Source: Bacteroidales bacterium UBA2861 | GTDB taxonomy: Bacteria; Bacteroidota; Bacteroidia; Bacteroidales; UBA932 | Length of the DNA stretch: 52,950 nucleotides | Direction of reading: 5' to 3' | NCBI GenBank assembly: GCA_002350615.1 | Contig: DEFD01000007.1 | Coordinates: 57,431 to 110,380, forward strand | Shown: positions 1 to 7,927 of the stretch, piece after piece | Layout of the letters: every line of letters starts with the position of its first letter | Position numbering within the stretch: the first letter of the stretch is position 1 | The notes under the pieces: model-generated | What the model was told of the DNA's origin: nothing | The model's database searches: none | What the model saw: the letters and a program-made list of their open reading frames with translations, nothing else | Position numbers and translations under genes: made by a program

Positions 1-465
1 GACCAGATGATTCTCGACGGTCCTCAGCGCAAGGGTGACCTCCGCCGCAGCCGCGCAGGCGCATGCAACATCGTTCCCAACTCCACAGGAGCCGCCAAGG
101 CCATCGGTCTCGTAATCCCCGAACTCAACGGCAAGCTCATCGGCTCCGCCCAGCGCGTTCCCACTCCTACCGGATCCACCACCATCCTCGTAGCGGTGGT
201 TAAGGGCAAGGACGTTACCGTCGAAGGCATCAACGCTGCAATGAAGGCCGCCCAGACCGAATCCTTCGGCTACACCGAGGACCAGATTGTTAGCTCCGAT
301 GTCATCGGCATGAAGTTCGGTTCCCTCTTCGATGCAACACAGACCATGGTCTCCAAGATCGACGACGACACCTTCCAGGTTCAGGTAGTCTCCTGGTATG
401 ACAACGAGAACTCCTACACTTCCCAGATGGTCCGTACCATCAAGTACCTTGCAGAACTCAAGTAA
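1..465 (+). CDS. gap: Glyceraldehyde-3-phosphate dehydrogenase, C-terminal part (5' end outside window)
   Basis: This is the last ~154 codons of a type I GAPDH, the glycolytic enzyme that oxidises glyceraldehyde-3-phosphate to 1,3-bisphosphoglycerate with NAD in the cytoplasm. The frame is open from base 1, so the NAD domain and the catalytic Cys lie upstream. Visible marks are the substrate-binding stretch RAGACNIVPNSTGAAKA, the AQRVPTPTGS strand, and the terminal WYDNENSYTSQMV segment that closes the catalytic domain. Codon choice is strongly biased (AAG, ATC, GAC), as expected for an abundant enzyme. The TAA stop is followed by a stem-loop shared with the convergent pssA operon. Identification is firm; only the left boundary is unknown. 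Confidence 0.95.
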   Translation, partial: DQMILDGPQRKGDLRRSRAGACNIVPNSTGAAKAIGLVIPELNGKLIGSAQRVPTPTGSTTILVAVVKGKDVTVEGINAAMKAAQTESFGYTEDQIVSSDVIGMKFGSLFDATQTMVSKIDDDTFQVQVVSWYDNENSYTSQMVRTIKYLAELK

Positions 466-486
466 TTCTGCGTGATAAGCAAAAAG

Positions 487-518
487 AATTAAGGCGACCT
501 GCAAAGGCCGCCTTAATT
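487..518. terminator. Stem-loop between convergent gap and pssA
   Basis: A 13-bp stem with a single A-C mismatch (arms 487-499 and 506-518) closes a 6-nt loop and ends in T-rich sequence on the plus side and A-rich sequence on the minus side. It sits between two stop codons facing each other, so it probably terminates both transcripts. Confidence 0.8.
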
Positions 519-555
519 TTATCTTATCCAGTTTTGACCGTTATCTGAAACGCGC

Positions 556-1269
556 TTATTTTCCAGGTATAAGGTTGATTACAAGGTATGCGGAGAATAC
601 TCCGAAAATAACCAGGGGCCAGCTGTGATGGCCTGCAATCACGACGACTGCAACTGCAAGGGACAATGCTGCGAATGCGATCCGCTTCCAGTTCCAGAAT
701 GCCTTCCAGTCCTCTCCCTTGTGGAGCTTGAAGGAGAACATCGGCAGTTCGCTGACAAGCAGGGCGCAAAGCAGAAGCGCTCCGGCGCAGACAAAGAAGG
801 CAACTCCGGTGCTGCTCGCAAGCGAGAGGTAGCCGCCCATGTCGTACCAGGCAGCGAAGGATCCGCAGATCATGGCGCAGGCAGGGGTGGGGAGACCGAG
901 GAATGAGTCGGTTTGCCTGTCATCCAAATTGAATTTCGCAAGGCGAAGGGCGGAGAACAGCGCGATCAGCAGCGGTACGAACACCCACCAGCGGCTCCAT
1001 GCTATGCCCTCCAGCATATTGTAGAGCATAAGGGCCGGCAGCACTCCGAAACTTGTCAGGTCAGCCAGGGAATCCAGTTCCTTGCCTATTTCGGAGTAAG
1101 CGCCGAGCAGCCTTGCCGCGAGACCGTCGCAGAAATCGAAGCAGGCGGCAAGCAGCATGAACATGAATGCAGTCTGCGGTTTGTCGTTGAATACGGCTAT
1201 TATCCCCATGATGCCGCTGAGCATGTTCAGCAGGGTGATCGTATTGGGGATGTGCTTTTTTACAGTCAT
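556..1269 (-). CDS. pssA: CDP-diacylglycerol--serine O-phosphatidyltransferase
   Basis: A 237-residue membrane enzyme that transfers phosphatidyl from CDP-diacylglycerol to serine, the committed step to phosphatidylserine and phosphatidylethanolamine. The CDP-alcohol phosphotransferase signature DGxxAR-x8-G-x3-D-x3-D is complete: D48, G49, A52, R53, G62, D66, D70. Several hydrophobic membrane segments follow, the last ending near the C terminus (SAYLVINLIPGK). It is the last gene of a minus-strand operon, starting 2 nt after the C1 peptidase stop. PgsA belongs to the same superfamily, but the N-terminal HIPNTITLLNMLSG segment and the overall length fit PssA better. Confidence 0.9.
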   Translation of the reverse strand: MTVKKHIPNTITLLNMLSGIMGIIAVFNDKPQTAFMFMLLAACFDFCDGLAARLLGAYSEIGKELDSLADLTSFGVLPALMLYNMLEGIAWSRWWVFVPLLIALFSALRLAKFNLDDRQTDSFLGLPTPACAMICGSFAAWYDMGGYLSLASSTGVAFFVCAGALLLCALLVSELPMFSFKLHKGEDWKAFWNWKRIAFAALSLAVAVVVIAGHHSWPLVIFGVFSAYLVINLIPGK

Positions 1270-1271
1270 GA

Positions 1272-2477
1272 TTATTTTATTTCAAGTTTCTTCCGGATAT
1301 CCTTGGGGAGGGCATCCTTGTGCATGACGAAGTCTATCGTCTGTCCCTTGACGAAGTTTTCGGAGACATACCAGATTCCCTTGTACTTCCCGGTGACTCC
1401 CCAGGAATTCTTCACCATATAATACTTTCCTCCGAACTGGTCGTGTGCGATGCCGAATATCTGCATGCCATGGTCGTCCGTAATGGTCTTGTTGTCGAAG
1501 CCCTTCTGCCTGTACTCCTGGTCGGGAACGATTTCGGCCGGGGCTTTCACAGCCGGCTTTTCACCGTTGTCCTTGCCTACCCAGCGTTCCTGGTCGGATC
1601 CTGCCTGGCTCTTTTCGTAGGCTTCCATGTCAACGAGGATTCCGAGACCGTCACGGGTGAATCCAGGTTCGCTGACATCGGCGCCCCAGGCCACTGTGTA
1701 GCCGTTTTTGAGTGCGTTGTCCAAGGTGGCCATAAGCTCGTCGAGCGTGACATTCCAGGCCTTGTCCCAGCGCCAGTTGTCGCAGATCTCGAGCGCGAAT
1801 TCCTTGTAGAAAGGATGATGAGTGAAGGAAGTCAGGCTCACATAGTCCTCAGGCTTGAACTTGAGGGCGTCGCGGTAGGATGCCGGGTTGTACTTGGCGC
1901 CATCGACGCTGAATTCTTCTGGAATCTCTCCGAGATATGCGTCCAGAATGCCGTCAAGTCCGGCTTTCCACGCTGTCGTGAGCTTCTTTTTGCCGGGAAC
2001 TGACGAGACGGCCTTGACATAGGCGAGAAGCACGGCATCCAGCTCCGCCTGCTCGGGAAGCTCGGTGCCGTAATTCATTCCGGAGTAGGCCTCGTAGGGG
2101 ATGAGACCGTAGTCCTCTATAACATGCAGGACGTCGTCGGCCTCGCTGCCCGCCGCGAAATTGAGTTTGCCGTCCAGACGGACATATTTCTCGGCCCGTT
2201 CGGCGTATGATTTCTTCACCACGAACATGGGGGAGAAGAAGGGATATTTCAGAGTGTCCTTGATACCGTTGATGCGGATAACCTCGGACTCGACGAAGGC
2301 AAGTGTGGAGTAGGCCCAGCAGGTTCCGCTGCGGAACTGGTTCCTAACCGGCGTGATGGGAATCTCAAGTTCGGTGCTGAACTCGTAATCAGGGAAATCG
2401 ATCTTCGGTTTCGGCTGTGCGGCTGCACTTCCAGCGAGCAGCAAAGCGGCTGCTGCAATAATTGACATTTTTTTCAT
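1272..2477 (-). CDS. Secreted C1-family cysteine peptidase (bleomycin hydrolase / PepC-like)
   Basis: A 401-residue papain-fold peptidase of the bleomycin hydrolase group. The oxyanion Gln and catalytic Cys are in PVRNQFRSGTCWAYST, the catalytic His in TDDHGMQIFG, and the Asn in MVKNSWG. An N-terminal signal peptide (MKKMSIIAAAALLLAGSAAAQ) predicts export to the periplasm, unlike the cytosolic aminopeptidase C of other bacteria. I chose the ATG at 2477; an in-frame GTG two codons upstream (2483) is less likely because the signal peptide reads naturally from MKK. It lies 11 nt downstream of the aminotransferase stop and 2 nt upstream of pssA. The in vivo substrate cannot be inferred. Confidence 0.85.
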   Translation of the reverse strand: MKKMSIIAAAALLLAGSAAAQPKPKIDFPDYEFSTELEIPITPVRNQFRSGTCWAYSTLAFVESEVIRINGIKDTLKYPFFSPMFVVKKSYAERAEKYVRLDGKLNFAAGSEADDVLHVIEDYGLIPYEAYSGMNYGTELPEQAELDAVLLAYVKAVSSVPGKKKLTTAWKAGLDGILDAYLGEIPEEFSVDGAKYNPASYRDALKFKPEDYVSLTSFTHHPFYKEFALEICDNWRWDKAWNVTLDELMATLDNALKNGYTVAWGADVSEPGFTRDGLGILVDMEAYEKSQAGSDQERWVGKDNGEKPAVKAPAEIVPDQEYRQKGFDNKTITDDHGMQIFGIAHDQFGGKYYMVKNSWGVTGKYKGIWYVSENFVKGQTIDFVMHKDALPKDIRKKLEIK

Positions 2478-2488
2478 ATACACCAGTA

Positions 2489-3685
2489 TTAACTATTACA
2501 ATACACTTTGAGACCTTCTGCAAGGATCTCCAAAGCCCTCCTCAGTTCGGGAATCTCGAGTACATATGCTATCCTGACCTGCTTGCGTCCCTGCCCCTTG
2601 GTCTTATAGAAAGCTTCTGCGGGAGTTATCATCACGGTTTCGTTTTCCGGGTGGAAGTCCGTGAGAAGCCATTTGCAGAAATCGGACGCATTCTTCACGG
2701 GCAGTTCCGCCACTGTGTAAAACGCTCCCTGCGGAGTAGGGGAATAGACGCCCGGTATGGAATTGAGGGTTTTGATCGTAAAATCCCTTCGGGCGATGTA
2801 CTCCTTGCGGACGGCGGCGAAATAATCCTTGTCGGCACTCAGGGCACCGTAGGTCGCCACCTGTCCAAGCACGGGAGGGCAAAGCCTCGCCTGCGCGAGT
2901 TTGGTGAGCAGTTTCATGACATCCCGGTTCTTGGAGATGATGCATCCGATCCTCGCACCGCAGAGGTTGTACCGCTTTGACGCGGAATCCACTAGGATTA
3001 TGTTCTGGTCCATCCCCGGAATCTGCATGGCCGAGAAGTAAGGGTCCTTGGTGTAGCAGAATTCGCGGTATGCCTCGTCGCTGATGAGGAAGATGTCGTG
3101 CCTGCGGCAGATATCTCCCAGAGCCAGCATGTCTTTCTTCGTGTAAAGAGTGCCCGTGGGGTTGGAAGGATTGCAGATGAGTATGGCCTTGGTGCGGGCT
3201 GTGATGTGCTTTTCGATTTCCTGGGCCGAAGGTAGGCAGAAGCCGTCGCGGATATCCGTATGCACCGCGACAATCTTTACGCGGTTCATCAGCGCGAAGG
3301 TGTTGTAGTTGCAGTAGAAGGGCTCCATGACGAGGACTTCGTCACCCGGGTCGCAGGCTGCCTGGAATACCATTGTGAGAGCTTCGCTTCCTGCCACGGT
3401 TACCAGGAGGTCGTCCATGCCGAATTGAAGGCCTATGGGCTTGTAGTATTTCTCGATTATCGCCCGTCGGAGGGCGTAGGTTCCCGCCGAGTTGGAGTAT
3501 GGCAGATGGTCGAACTGGAATCCCGCCACGGCTTCCGCCGCGCTCGAAGGCGACTTGATGTCAGGCGCACCGATATTGAGGTGATAGACCTTGATGCCAT
3601 CGGCTTTGCACTGGTCGGCATAAGGGGTGAGCATCCGGATGGCGGATTCCGGCATTATCTCTGCTGTGTGCGAAATTTTCGGCAT
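2489..3685 (-). CDS. PLP-dependent aminotransferase, fold type I (aspartate aminotransferase family)
   Basis: A 398-residue aminotransferase that moves an amino group between an amino acid and a 2-oxo acid using pyridoxal phosphate. Family marks are NPSNPTGTLY, the cofactor Asp and Tyr in SDEAYREF, the Schiff-base Lys in SASKRYNLCGARIG, and the C-terminal Arg in QVRIAYV. The frame stays open to 3805, but the ATG at 3685 is the right start: it begins MPKISHTAEIMPES, typical of the family, and lies just downstream of a TATATTTG element (3694-3701), leaving almost no leader. It heads the operon with the C1 peptidase and pssA. Substrate specificity (aspartate or another amino acid) cannot be read from the sequence. 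Confidence 0.88.
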   Translation of the reverse strand: MPKISHTAEIMPESAIRMLTPYADQCKADGIKVYHLNIGAPDIKSPSSAAEAVAGFQFDHLPYSNSAGTYALRRAIIEKYYKPIGLQFGMDDLLVTVAGSEALTMVFQAACDPGDEVLVMEPFYCNYNTFALMNRVKIVAVHTDIRDGFCLPSAQEIEKHITARTKAILICNPSNPTGTLYTKKDMLALGDICRRHDIFLISDEAYREFCYTKDPYFSAMQIPGMDQNIILVDSASKRYNLCGARIGCIISKNRDVMKLLTKLAQARLCPPVLGQVATYGALSADKDYFAAVRKEYIARRDFTIKTLNSIPGVYSPTPQGAFYTVAELPVKNASDFCKWLLTDFHPENETVMITPAEAFYKTKGQGRKQVRIAYVLEIPELRRALEILAEGLKVYCNS

Positions 3686-3693
3686 AATAGGAG

Positions 3694-3701
3694 CAAATAT
3701 A
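3694..3701 (-). promoter_or_regulatory. -7 element of the aminotransferase operon
   Basis: TATATTTG on the minus strand, eight bases before the ATG at 3685. It forms a symmetric pair with the plus-strand TATATTTG at 3714-3721, 12 bp between them. No TTTG is seen at the -33 position. Confidence 0.7.
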
Positions 3702-3713
3702 GCGTTTTTCCCG

Positions 3714-3721
3714 TATATTTG
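3714..3721 (+). promoter_or_regulatory. -7 element of the lipoprotein-RND operon
   Basis: TATATTTG, five bases before the ATG at 3727. Transcription would start at or within a few bases of the start codon, so the mRNA is predicted to be leaderless or nearly so. Confidence 0.7.
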
Positions 3722-3726
3722 TAGAG

Positions 3727-4809
3727 ATGAAATACAGATATTTGCTTCTCGCGCTGGCAGTCTTCGCATACGCGTCTTGTGCGCATGTCGAACCCGCCGG
3801 CTCAAACCTTCCCGAATATGTCCGCGACATCATCTCGGGCAAGGATACGCGCCTGCATTCGCTGGTGACATCATATAATCCGGACGACAGGTCCAAATCG
3901 CTTTTCGTCCTCGGTCCGATGGAAAGGAGTCTCCCCGCGATCAGGGCGCTCATGACTTGCGACCGTTTCGACAATGTGGACGGACGGCGGACCCCGGACG
4001 GCCTGCCGGATTTCGCAGGTGAGTCGCTCTGCGCCATATACGACATAGATTATTCTGGGATAAATGAGAGCGGGGAACTTCGCCGCGCCACCGTGCGCTC
4101 CGTCATCCAGGCGATGGATACCGTATGTTTCGTGAGTCCCTACGATAAGAGCGGACTCGGACGCAAACCTGGGGCCAAACTCATACTTCTCACGTCTCCC
4201 AGGGCCGCCTTGTCGGGAATGTCCGATGTGGATACGCTCTTGACCGCCCTGTCCTGCAACATGCCCGTGATATGCCCGATGAGAATAGCGCTGGAACCCT
4301 TTTTCGCACAGAAGAAAAAGTCCGCGGTGATAGCGGTCATCGGGGATTCCGCAGAAAAAGACCTGGATGCTTATCCGGCTTATGTCCAGTCGCTGGCCGC
4401 CAAAGCCGGCATGGATACATCCGCCTGTTTCGTCCGCACTGACAGCACCGCCAAACCGCTTCTCTCCCTGCTCGACGCCTATGCCGCATCGGGGGCGTCG
4501 CTGCCCATAGACATGCTGCTGGTTGACAATCACAGGGTTGACGCCAATGAAATCAGGGCGGAGCTCGCCAGGGTCCGTTCCGTAATGAATGAAGAGTCCT
4601 TCCTGTACGGGAACCTCGTTTCAAGGGATTTCAAAGTGGTGGATCTCGCTGCTGTCGGCGCCGAGTCCTGTTTCACCTCGCTGCGCCGCAGGAATCTTTT
4701 CACCCACAAGGTGGCCTATCCTACAATCATGGAATACATGTCGGTAAGCAGCCCGGCCGATTCTATAAAAGAAATGTTGTTACAGTATAATACAAAGTAT
4801 TTGCACTGA
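3727..4809 (+). CDS. Hypothetical lipoprotein
   Basis: A 360-residue protein I do not recognise. The N terminus MKYRYLLLALAVFAYASC is a short signal peptide with a plausible lipobox Cys at residue 18, so it is probably a periplasm-facing lipoprotein. The mature part has alternating hydrophobic strands and helices (SLFVLGPMERSLPAI, SAVIAVIGDSAEKDLDAY, IDMLLVDNHRVDANEIRAE) resembling an alpha/beta fold with two similar lobes, but there is no motif I can name. It is the first gene of a plus-strand operon, 9 nt before the exonuclease gene, from a promoter giving a leaderless start. Coding status is secure from length, signal peptide and operon position; function is unknown. Confidence 0.75.
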   Translation: MKYRYLLLALAVFAYASCAHVEPAGSNLPEYVRDIISGKDTRLHSLVTSYNPDDRSKSLFVLGPMERSLPAIRALMTCDRFDNVDGRRTPDGLPDFAGESLCAIYDIDYSGINESGELRRATVRSVIQAMDTVCFVSPYDKSGLGRKPGAKLILLTSPRAALSGMSDVDTLLTALSCNMPVICPMRIALEPFFAQKKKSAVIAVIGDSAEKDLDAYPAYVQSLAAKAGMDTSACFVRTDSTAKPLLSLLDAYAASGASLPIDMLLVDNHRVDANEIRAELARVRSVMNEESFLYGNLVSRDFKVVDLAAVGAESCFTSLRRRNLFTHKVAYPTIMEYMSVSSPADSIKEMLLQYNTKYLH

Positions 4810-4818
4810 GAAGGGAAG

Positions 4819-5643
4819 ATGTTCAGCAAGACGATTAGTCCGGAAGAGATAGAAAAGCTGCCGCTGGTATCGTTTCCCGGAGAAATACAGGTTATAAGCA
4901 AGCCGGGATGGGATTTTACCAAGGCGCTGCTGTATCTGAGAAGGCAGAAGGTGATAGGGTTCGACACCGAATCCCGTCCTGTATTCACCCCTGGGCAGAG
5001 GAACAACGGAGTCGCTCTGCTCCAGCTTTCCGGGCCGGACAAGGCCTACCTGTTCAGGGTGCAGAAACTCGGGATGCGCAAGCGTCTCTGCGCCATCCTC
5101 GCAAATCCCGGTATAATCAAGGTCGGCGCCGCTTCGCATGACGATGTCCGCGGGCTTCAGCGCTACTGCGATTTCCGAGAGCAGGGCTTCGTGGACCTGC
5201 AGAAGATTGCCTGGGAATGGGGAATCAAGGAGAAGAGCGTAAAAAAGATGTCGGCAATAATCCTTGGGGTCAAGATCTCGAAAAAGGAGCAGCTGTCCAA
5301 CTGGGAGGCCGAAACCTTGAACGAAGGTCAGTGCAGGTATGCCGCCACGGATGCATGGATATGCAGGGAGATGTATCTGAAACTGATGCAGAGTGAAAAG
5401 CATCCGTTGACACGAGAGGAGATGATGCCTCCGGAACAGCTCGAAGCCATCCGGCGTGCCGCGGAAAGGCGTGAGGCCGAGCGCCAGGCCGTAGAAGAGG
5501 CGAGGAAGAGAAAGGCTGAGAAACGCAGGCAGAATATCGAACGCCAGGCCAAGGCGCAGGAACAGGCGAAGTCGAGGAATCATTACCACAGACATAAAAA
5601 GAAGAAAGCAAATGACGAAAGTGTATCTGAAAAAAGGGCGTGA
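4819..5643 (+). CDS. DEDDy 3'-5' exonuclease domain protein (RNase D / WRN-exonuclease-like)
   Basis: A 274-residue protein with a complete DEDDy exonuclease core: D49 and E51 in GFDTES, D108/D109 in SHDDVRGL, and Y174-x3-D178 in YAATDAW. The family removes 3' nucleotides from RNA or DNA with two metal ions. Residues ~200-274 form a highly charged Arg/Lys/Glu-rich helix ending in a basic HYHRHKKKK patch, probably a nucleic-acid-binding tail. The gene starts 9 nt after the lipoprotein gene behind a purine-rich AAGGGAAG, and its last 32 nt overlap rlmI in another frame, suggesting translational coupling. It lacks the HRDC domains of true RNase D. The substrate is unknown; pairing with an rRNA methyltransferase suggests RNA. 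Confidence 0.85.
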   Translation: MFSKTISPEEIEKLPLVSFPGEIQVISKPGWDFTKALLYLRRQKVIGFDTESRPVFTPGQRNNGVALLQLSGPDKAYLFRVQKLGMRKRLCAILANPGIIKVGAASHDDVRGLQRYCDFREQGFVDLQKIAWEWGIKEKSVKKMSAIILGVKISKKEQLSNWEAETLNEGQCRYAATDAWICREMYLKLMQSEKHPLTREEMMPPEQLEAIRRAAERREAERQAVEEARKRKAEKRRQNIERQAKAQEQAKSRNHYHRHKKKKANDESVSEKRA

Positions 5644-6808
5644 GGCGTCTCTGCTGCGTTTCCATCCCTGGGTGTTTTCCGGGGCTGTGGCCCGTGTGGA
5701 CGGCAATCCCTCCGAAGGGGATGTCGTCTTCGTGTATTCCGCTGCGGGAGAAGCGCTTGCCGCAGGCCATTGGCAGATAGGCTCGATAGCGGTCAGGATA
5801 CTTTCTTTTACGGCAGATCCTCTTCTTCCGACTTTCTGGGAAGATTCCCTTCGATCCGCCCTTGAAGCCCGCAAGACCTGTGGTCTGTGGGAGAACCCTT
5901 CCACAAATTGCTTCCGTCTGGTCCATGGAGAGGGCGACGGCCTTCCCGGCCTGATCATAGACTGGTATGACGGCGTGGCCGTGCTGCAGGCCCATTCCGT
6001 GGGTATGTTCAGGGCTAAAGGCAAGATCTGTGACGCCCTTCGCAAAGTTTTCGGAGAGCATCTGAAGGCGGTTTATGACAAGAGCAGCGGCACGGCGCCC
6101 TTCAAGGCGGGTCTGGAACTCATAGACGGCTATCTGTGGCAGGCGGAGGATTATCAGCCCGGTCCGCGGACGGTCCTGGAAAACGGACATTCTTTCCTGG
6201 TGGATTTCGCGGAAGGGCAGAAGACAGGGTTCTTCCTTGACCAGAGGGACAACCGCGACCTTGTCGGGAAATATGCACGCGGCAAAAGGGTGCTGAATCT
6301 TTTCTGTTATACTGGCGGTTTTTCTGTTTACGCACTCGCGGCAGGCGCGGTTTTTGTACATAGCGTGGACAGCTCGGCCAAGGCTATCTCACTTGTAAGC
6401 AAGAATATGGAGCTTAACGGATTCCCTTCCGAAAAGCATGAGGAGTTGTGTACGGATGCCATAGAATACCTTGGCAGGGAGTGTGAAGACGGACGTTACG
6501 ACCTTATTATCGTGGATCCGCCCGCATTCGCAAAGCACCGCGGCGCCCTGCAGAATGCCTTGCGCGCCTATCAGCGCCTGAATGCGGCTGCGATTTCGAA
6601 GGTGGCTCCCGGAGGTCTGGTCTTCACCTTCTCCTGCTCGCAGGTCGTGGACAAGGAAGCTTTCGCCCTGGCGGTTTTTTCGGCTGCCGCGCAGACGGGA
6701 CGCAAGGTCCGGATACTTGACAGGATGTGCCAGCCGGCGGACCATGCCGTGAATATTTATCATCCCGAAGGGGAGTACCTCAAGGGATTGCTGCTATACG
6801 TAGAATAG
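5612..6808 (+). CDS. rlmI: Class I SAM-dependent rRNA methyltransferase (RlmI / COG1092 family)
   Basis: A 398-residue methyltransferase related to RlmI, which methylates C5 of a 23S rRNA cytosine. The N-terminal PUA-like domain (KKGREASLLRFHPWVFSGAV, ~1-70) is followed by the RlmI middle domain and a Rossmann methyltransferase domain with motif I NLFCYTGGFSVYA and motif IV DLIIVDPPAFAK. The Cys in FTFSCSQ fits the catalytic Cys of m5C enzymes. Its ATG lies inside the exonuclease gene (32-nt overlap), and the efflux adaptor gene begins 3 nt after its stop. The exact target base is inferred from the family only. Confidence 0.88.
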   Translation: MTKVYLKKGREASLLRFHPWVFSGAVARVDGNPSEGDVVFVYSAAGEALAAGHWQIGSIAVRILSFTADPLLPTFWEDSLRSALEARKTCGLWENPSTNCFRLVHGEGDGLPGLIIDWYDGVAVLQAHSVGMFRAKGKICDALRKVFGEHLKAVYDKSSGTAPFKAGLELIDGYLWQAEDYQPGPRTVLENGHSFLVDFAEGQKTGFFLDQRDNRDLVGKYARGKRVLNLFCYTGGFSVYALAAGAVFVHSVDSSAKAISLVSKNMELNGFPSEKHEELCTDAIEYLGRECEDGRYDLIIVDPPAFAKHRGALQNALRAYQRLNAAAISKVAPGGLVFTFSCSQVVDKEAFALAVFSAAAQTGRKVRILDRMCQPADHAVNIYHPEGEYLKGLLLYVE

Positions 6809-6811
6809 GAA

Positions 6812-7927
6812 ATGAACAGGAGATTATTGCTGATCGCCGCATCTCTTACCCTGGCCCTGCTGCCGGGGTGCAAGCAGGGCGGCTCTCAGGCGTCCAAGGC
6901 GCCTGCCCATTATCGGACGGTACGTGTAACCACATCCGACCAGACACTCGAAACCAAGTATGCTGCCATTATGGAAGGACAGCAGCTCGTTGAAATCCGC
7001 CCTCAGGTGAGCGGGACGATAACGCAGATATGCTTCAACGAGGGGGACAAGCTGAGCAAGGGGCAGACACTGTTCATCCTGGACCAGGTCCCGTACAAGG
7101 CCGCCGTCGAGGTGGCGGATGCTAATGTCAAGAGCGCCGAGGCCAAGCTGCGTACGGCAAAGCTGACCGCTGACAGCAACAAGCAGCTTTTCGAGCAGGA
7201 TGTCATTTCGGGATATGAACTTCAGACGGCCCAGAACGCGCTTGCGGAAGCCCAGGCGGCTTATGCCCAGGCGAAGGCGCAGATGACGACTGCCCATAAC
7301 AACCTTTCCTACACCGTGGTCAAGAGCCCTGTAAACGGTGTGGCGAGCATGACTTCCTACCGCGTGGGCGCCCTTGTGAGCAGCAGCATAGCGAGTCCCC
7401 TGGTAACCGTGTCCGACGACAGTTACATGTATGTCTATTTCTCGCTTTCCGAGAATCAGATACTCGACCTTATGAGCCAGTTCGGCTCCCAGGAGAAATT
7501 CCTTTCGGGCATGCCCGACGTGAGCCTGCAGCTGAGCAATGGCAAGAGATATGAACACAGCGGCCGTATCGACGCCGTCAGCGGCGTCATCGACCAGAGT
7601 ACGGGATCGGTCAGGCTCAGGGCGCGTTTCCCCAATCCGAGCAGACTGCTGCGGAGCGGGGCCAGCGCCACTCTGATTATTCCGGTGTCCGTGAAGGACT
7701 GCATCGCCATTCCTCAGACCGCCACTTTCGAAATTCAGGAAAAGGTATTCGTTTACAAGGTGATAGACGGCAAGGCCGAGTCTTTCGAAATCAAGGTTTT
7801 CGCCCTCAACAACGGTACTGACTACATAGTGGAATCCGGACTTGAAGTCGGCGACGTCATCGTGGCTGAAGGCGCCGGACTCCTGAGGGAAGGTACGCTC
7901 ATAAGTACGGAGGACGGGAAAGAATGA
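6812..7927 (+). CDS. RND efflux pump periplasmic adaptor (membrane fusion protein), lipoprotein
   Basis: A 371-residue adaptor of the AcrA/MexA family, bridging the inner-membrane RND permease and the outer-membrane channel. MNRRLLLIAASLTLALLPGC is a lipoprotein signal with Cys at residue 20. The lipoyl half-motif (VEIRPQVSGTITQICFNEGDKLSKGQTLFILD), an alpha-helical hairpin with AEAQAAYAQAKAQM, the returning lipoyl strand (VKSPVNGVAS) and a beta-barrel domain follow in standard order. Its stop overlaps the permease start by 4 nt (ATGA), so the two are translationally coupled. Substrates cannot be predicted. Confidence 0.93.
   Translation: MNRRLLLIAASLTLALLPGCKQGGSQASKAPAHYRTVRVTTSDQTLETKYAAIMEGQQLVEIRPQVSGTITQICFNEGDKLSKGQTLFILDQVPYKAAVEVADANVKSAEAKLRTAKLTADSNKQLFEQDVISGYELQTAQNALAEAQAAYAQAKAQMTTAHNNLSYTVVKSPVNGVASMTSYRVGALVSSSIASPLVTVSDDSYMYVYFSLSENQILDLMSQFGSQEKFLSGMPDVSLQLSNGKRYEHSGRIDAVSGVIDQSTGSVRLRARFPNPSRLLRSGASATLIIPVSVKDCIAIPQTATFEIQEKVFVYKVIDGKAESFEIKVFALNNGTDYIVESGLEVGDVIVAEGAGLLREGTLISTEDGKE

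Noticed and set aside
4780..6361. Two long minus-strand frames (363 and 421 codons) opposite the exonuclease and rlmI genes
   Set aside because: Composition is low-complexity and Arg/Ser/Pro-rich, and the plus-strand genes carry the family motifs.
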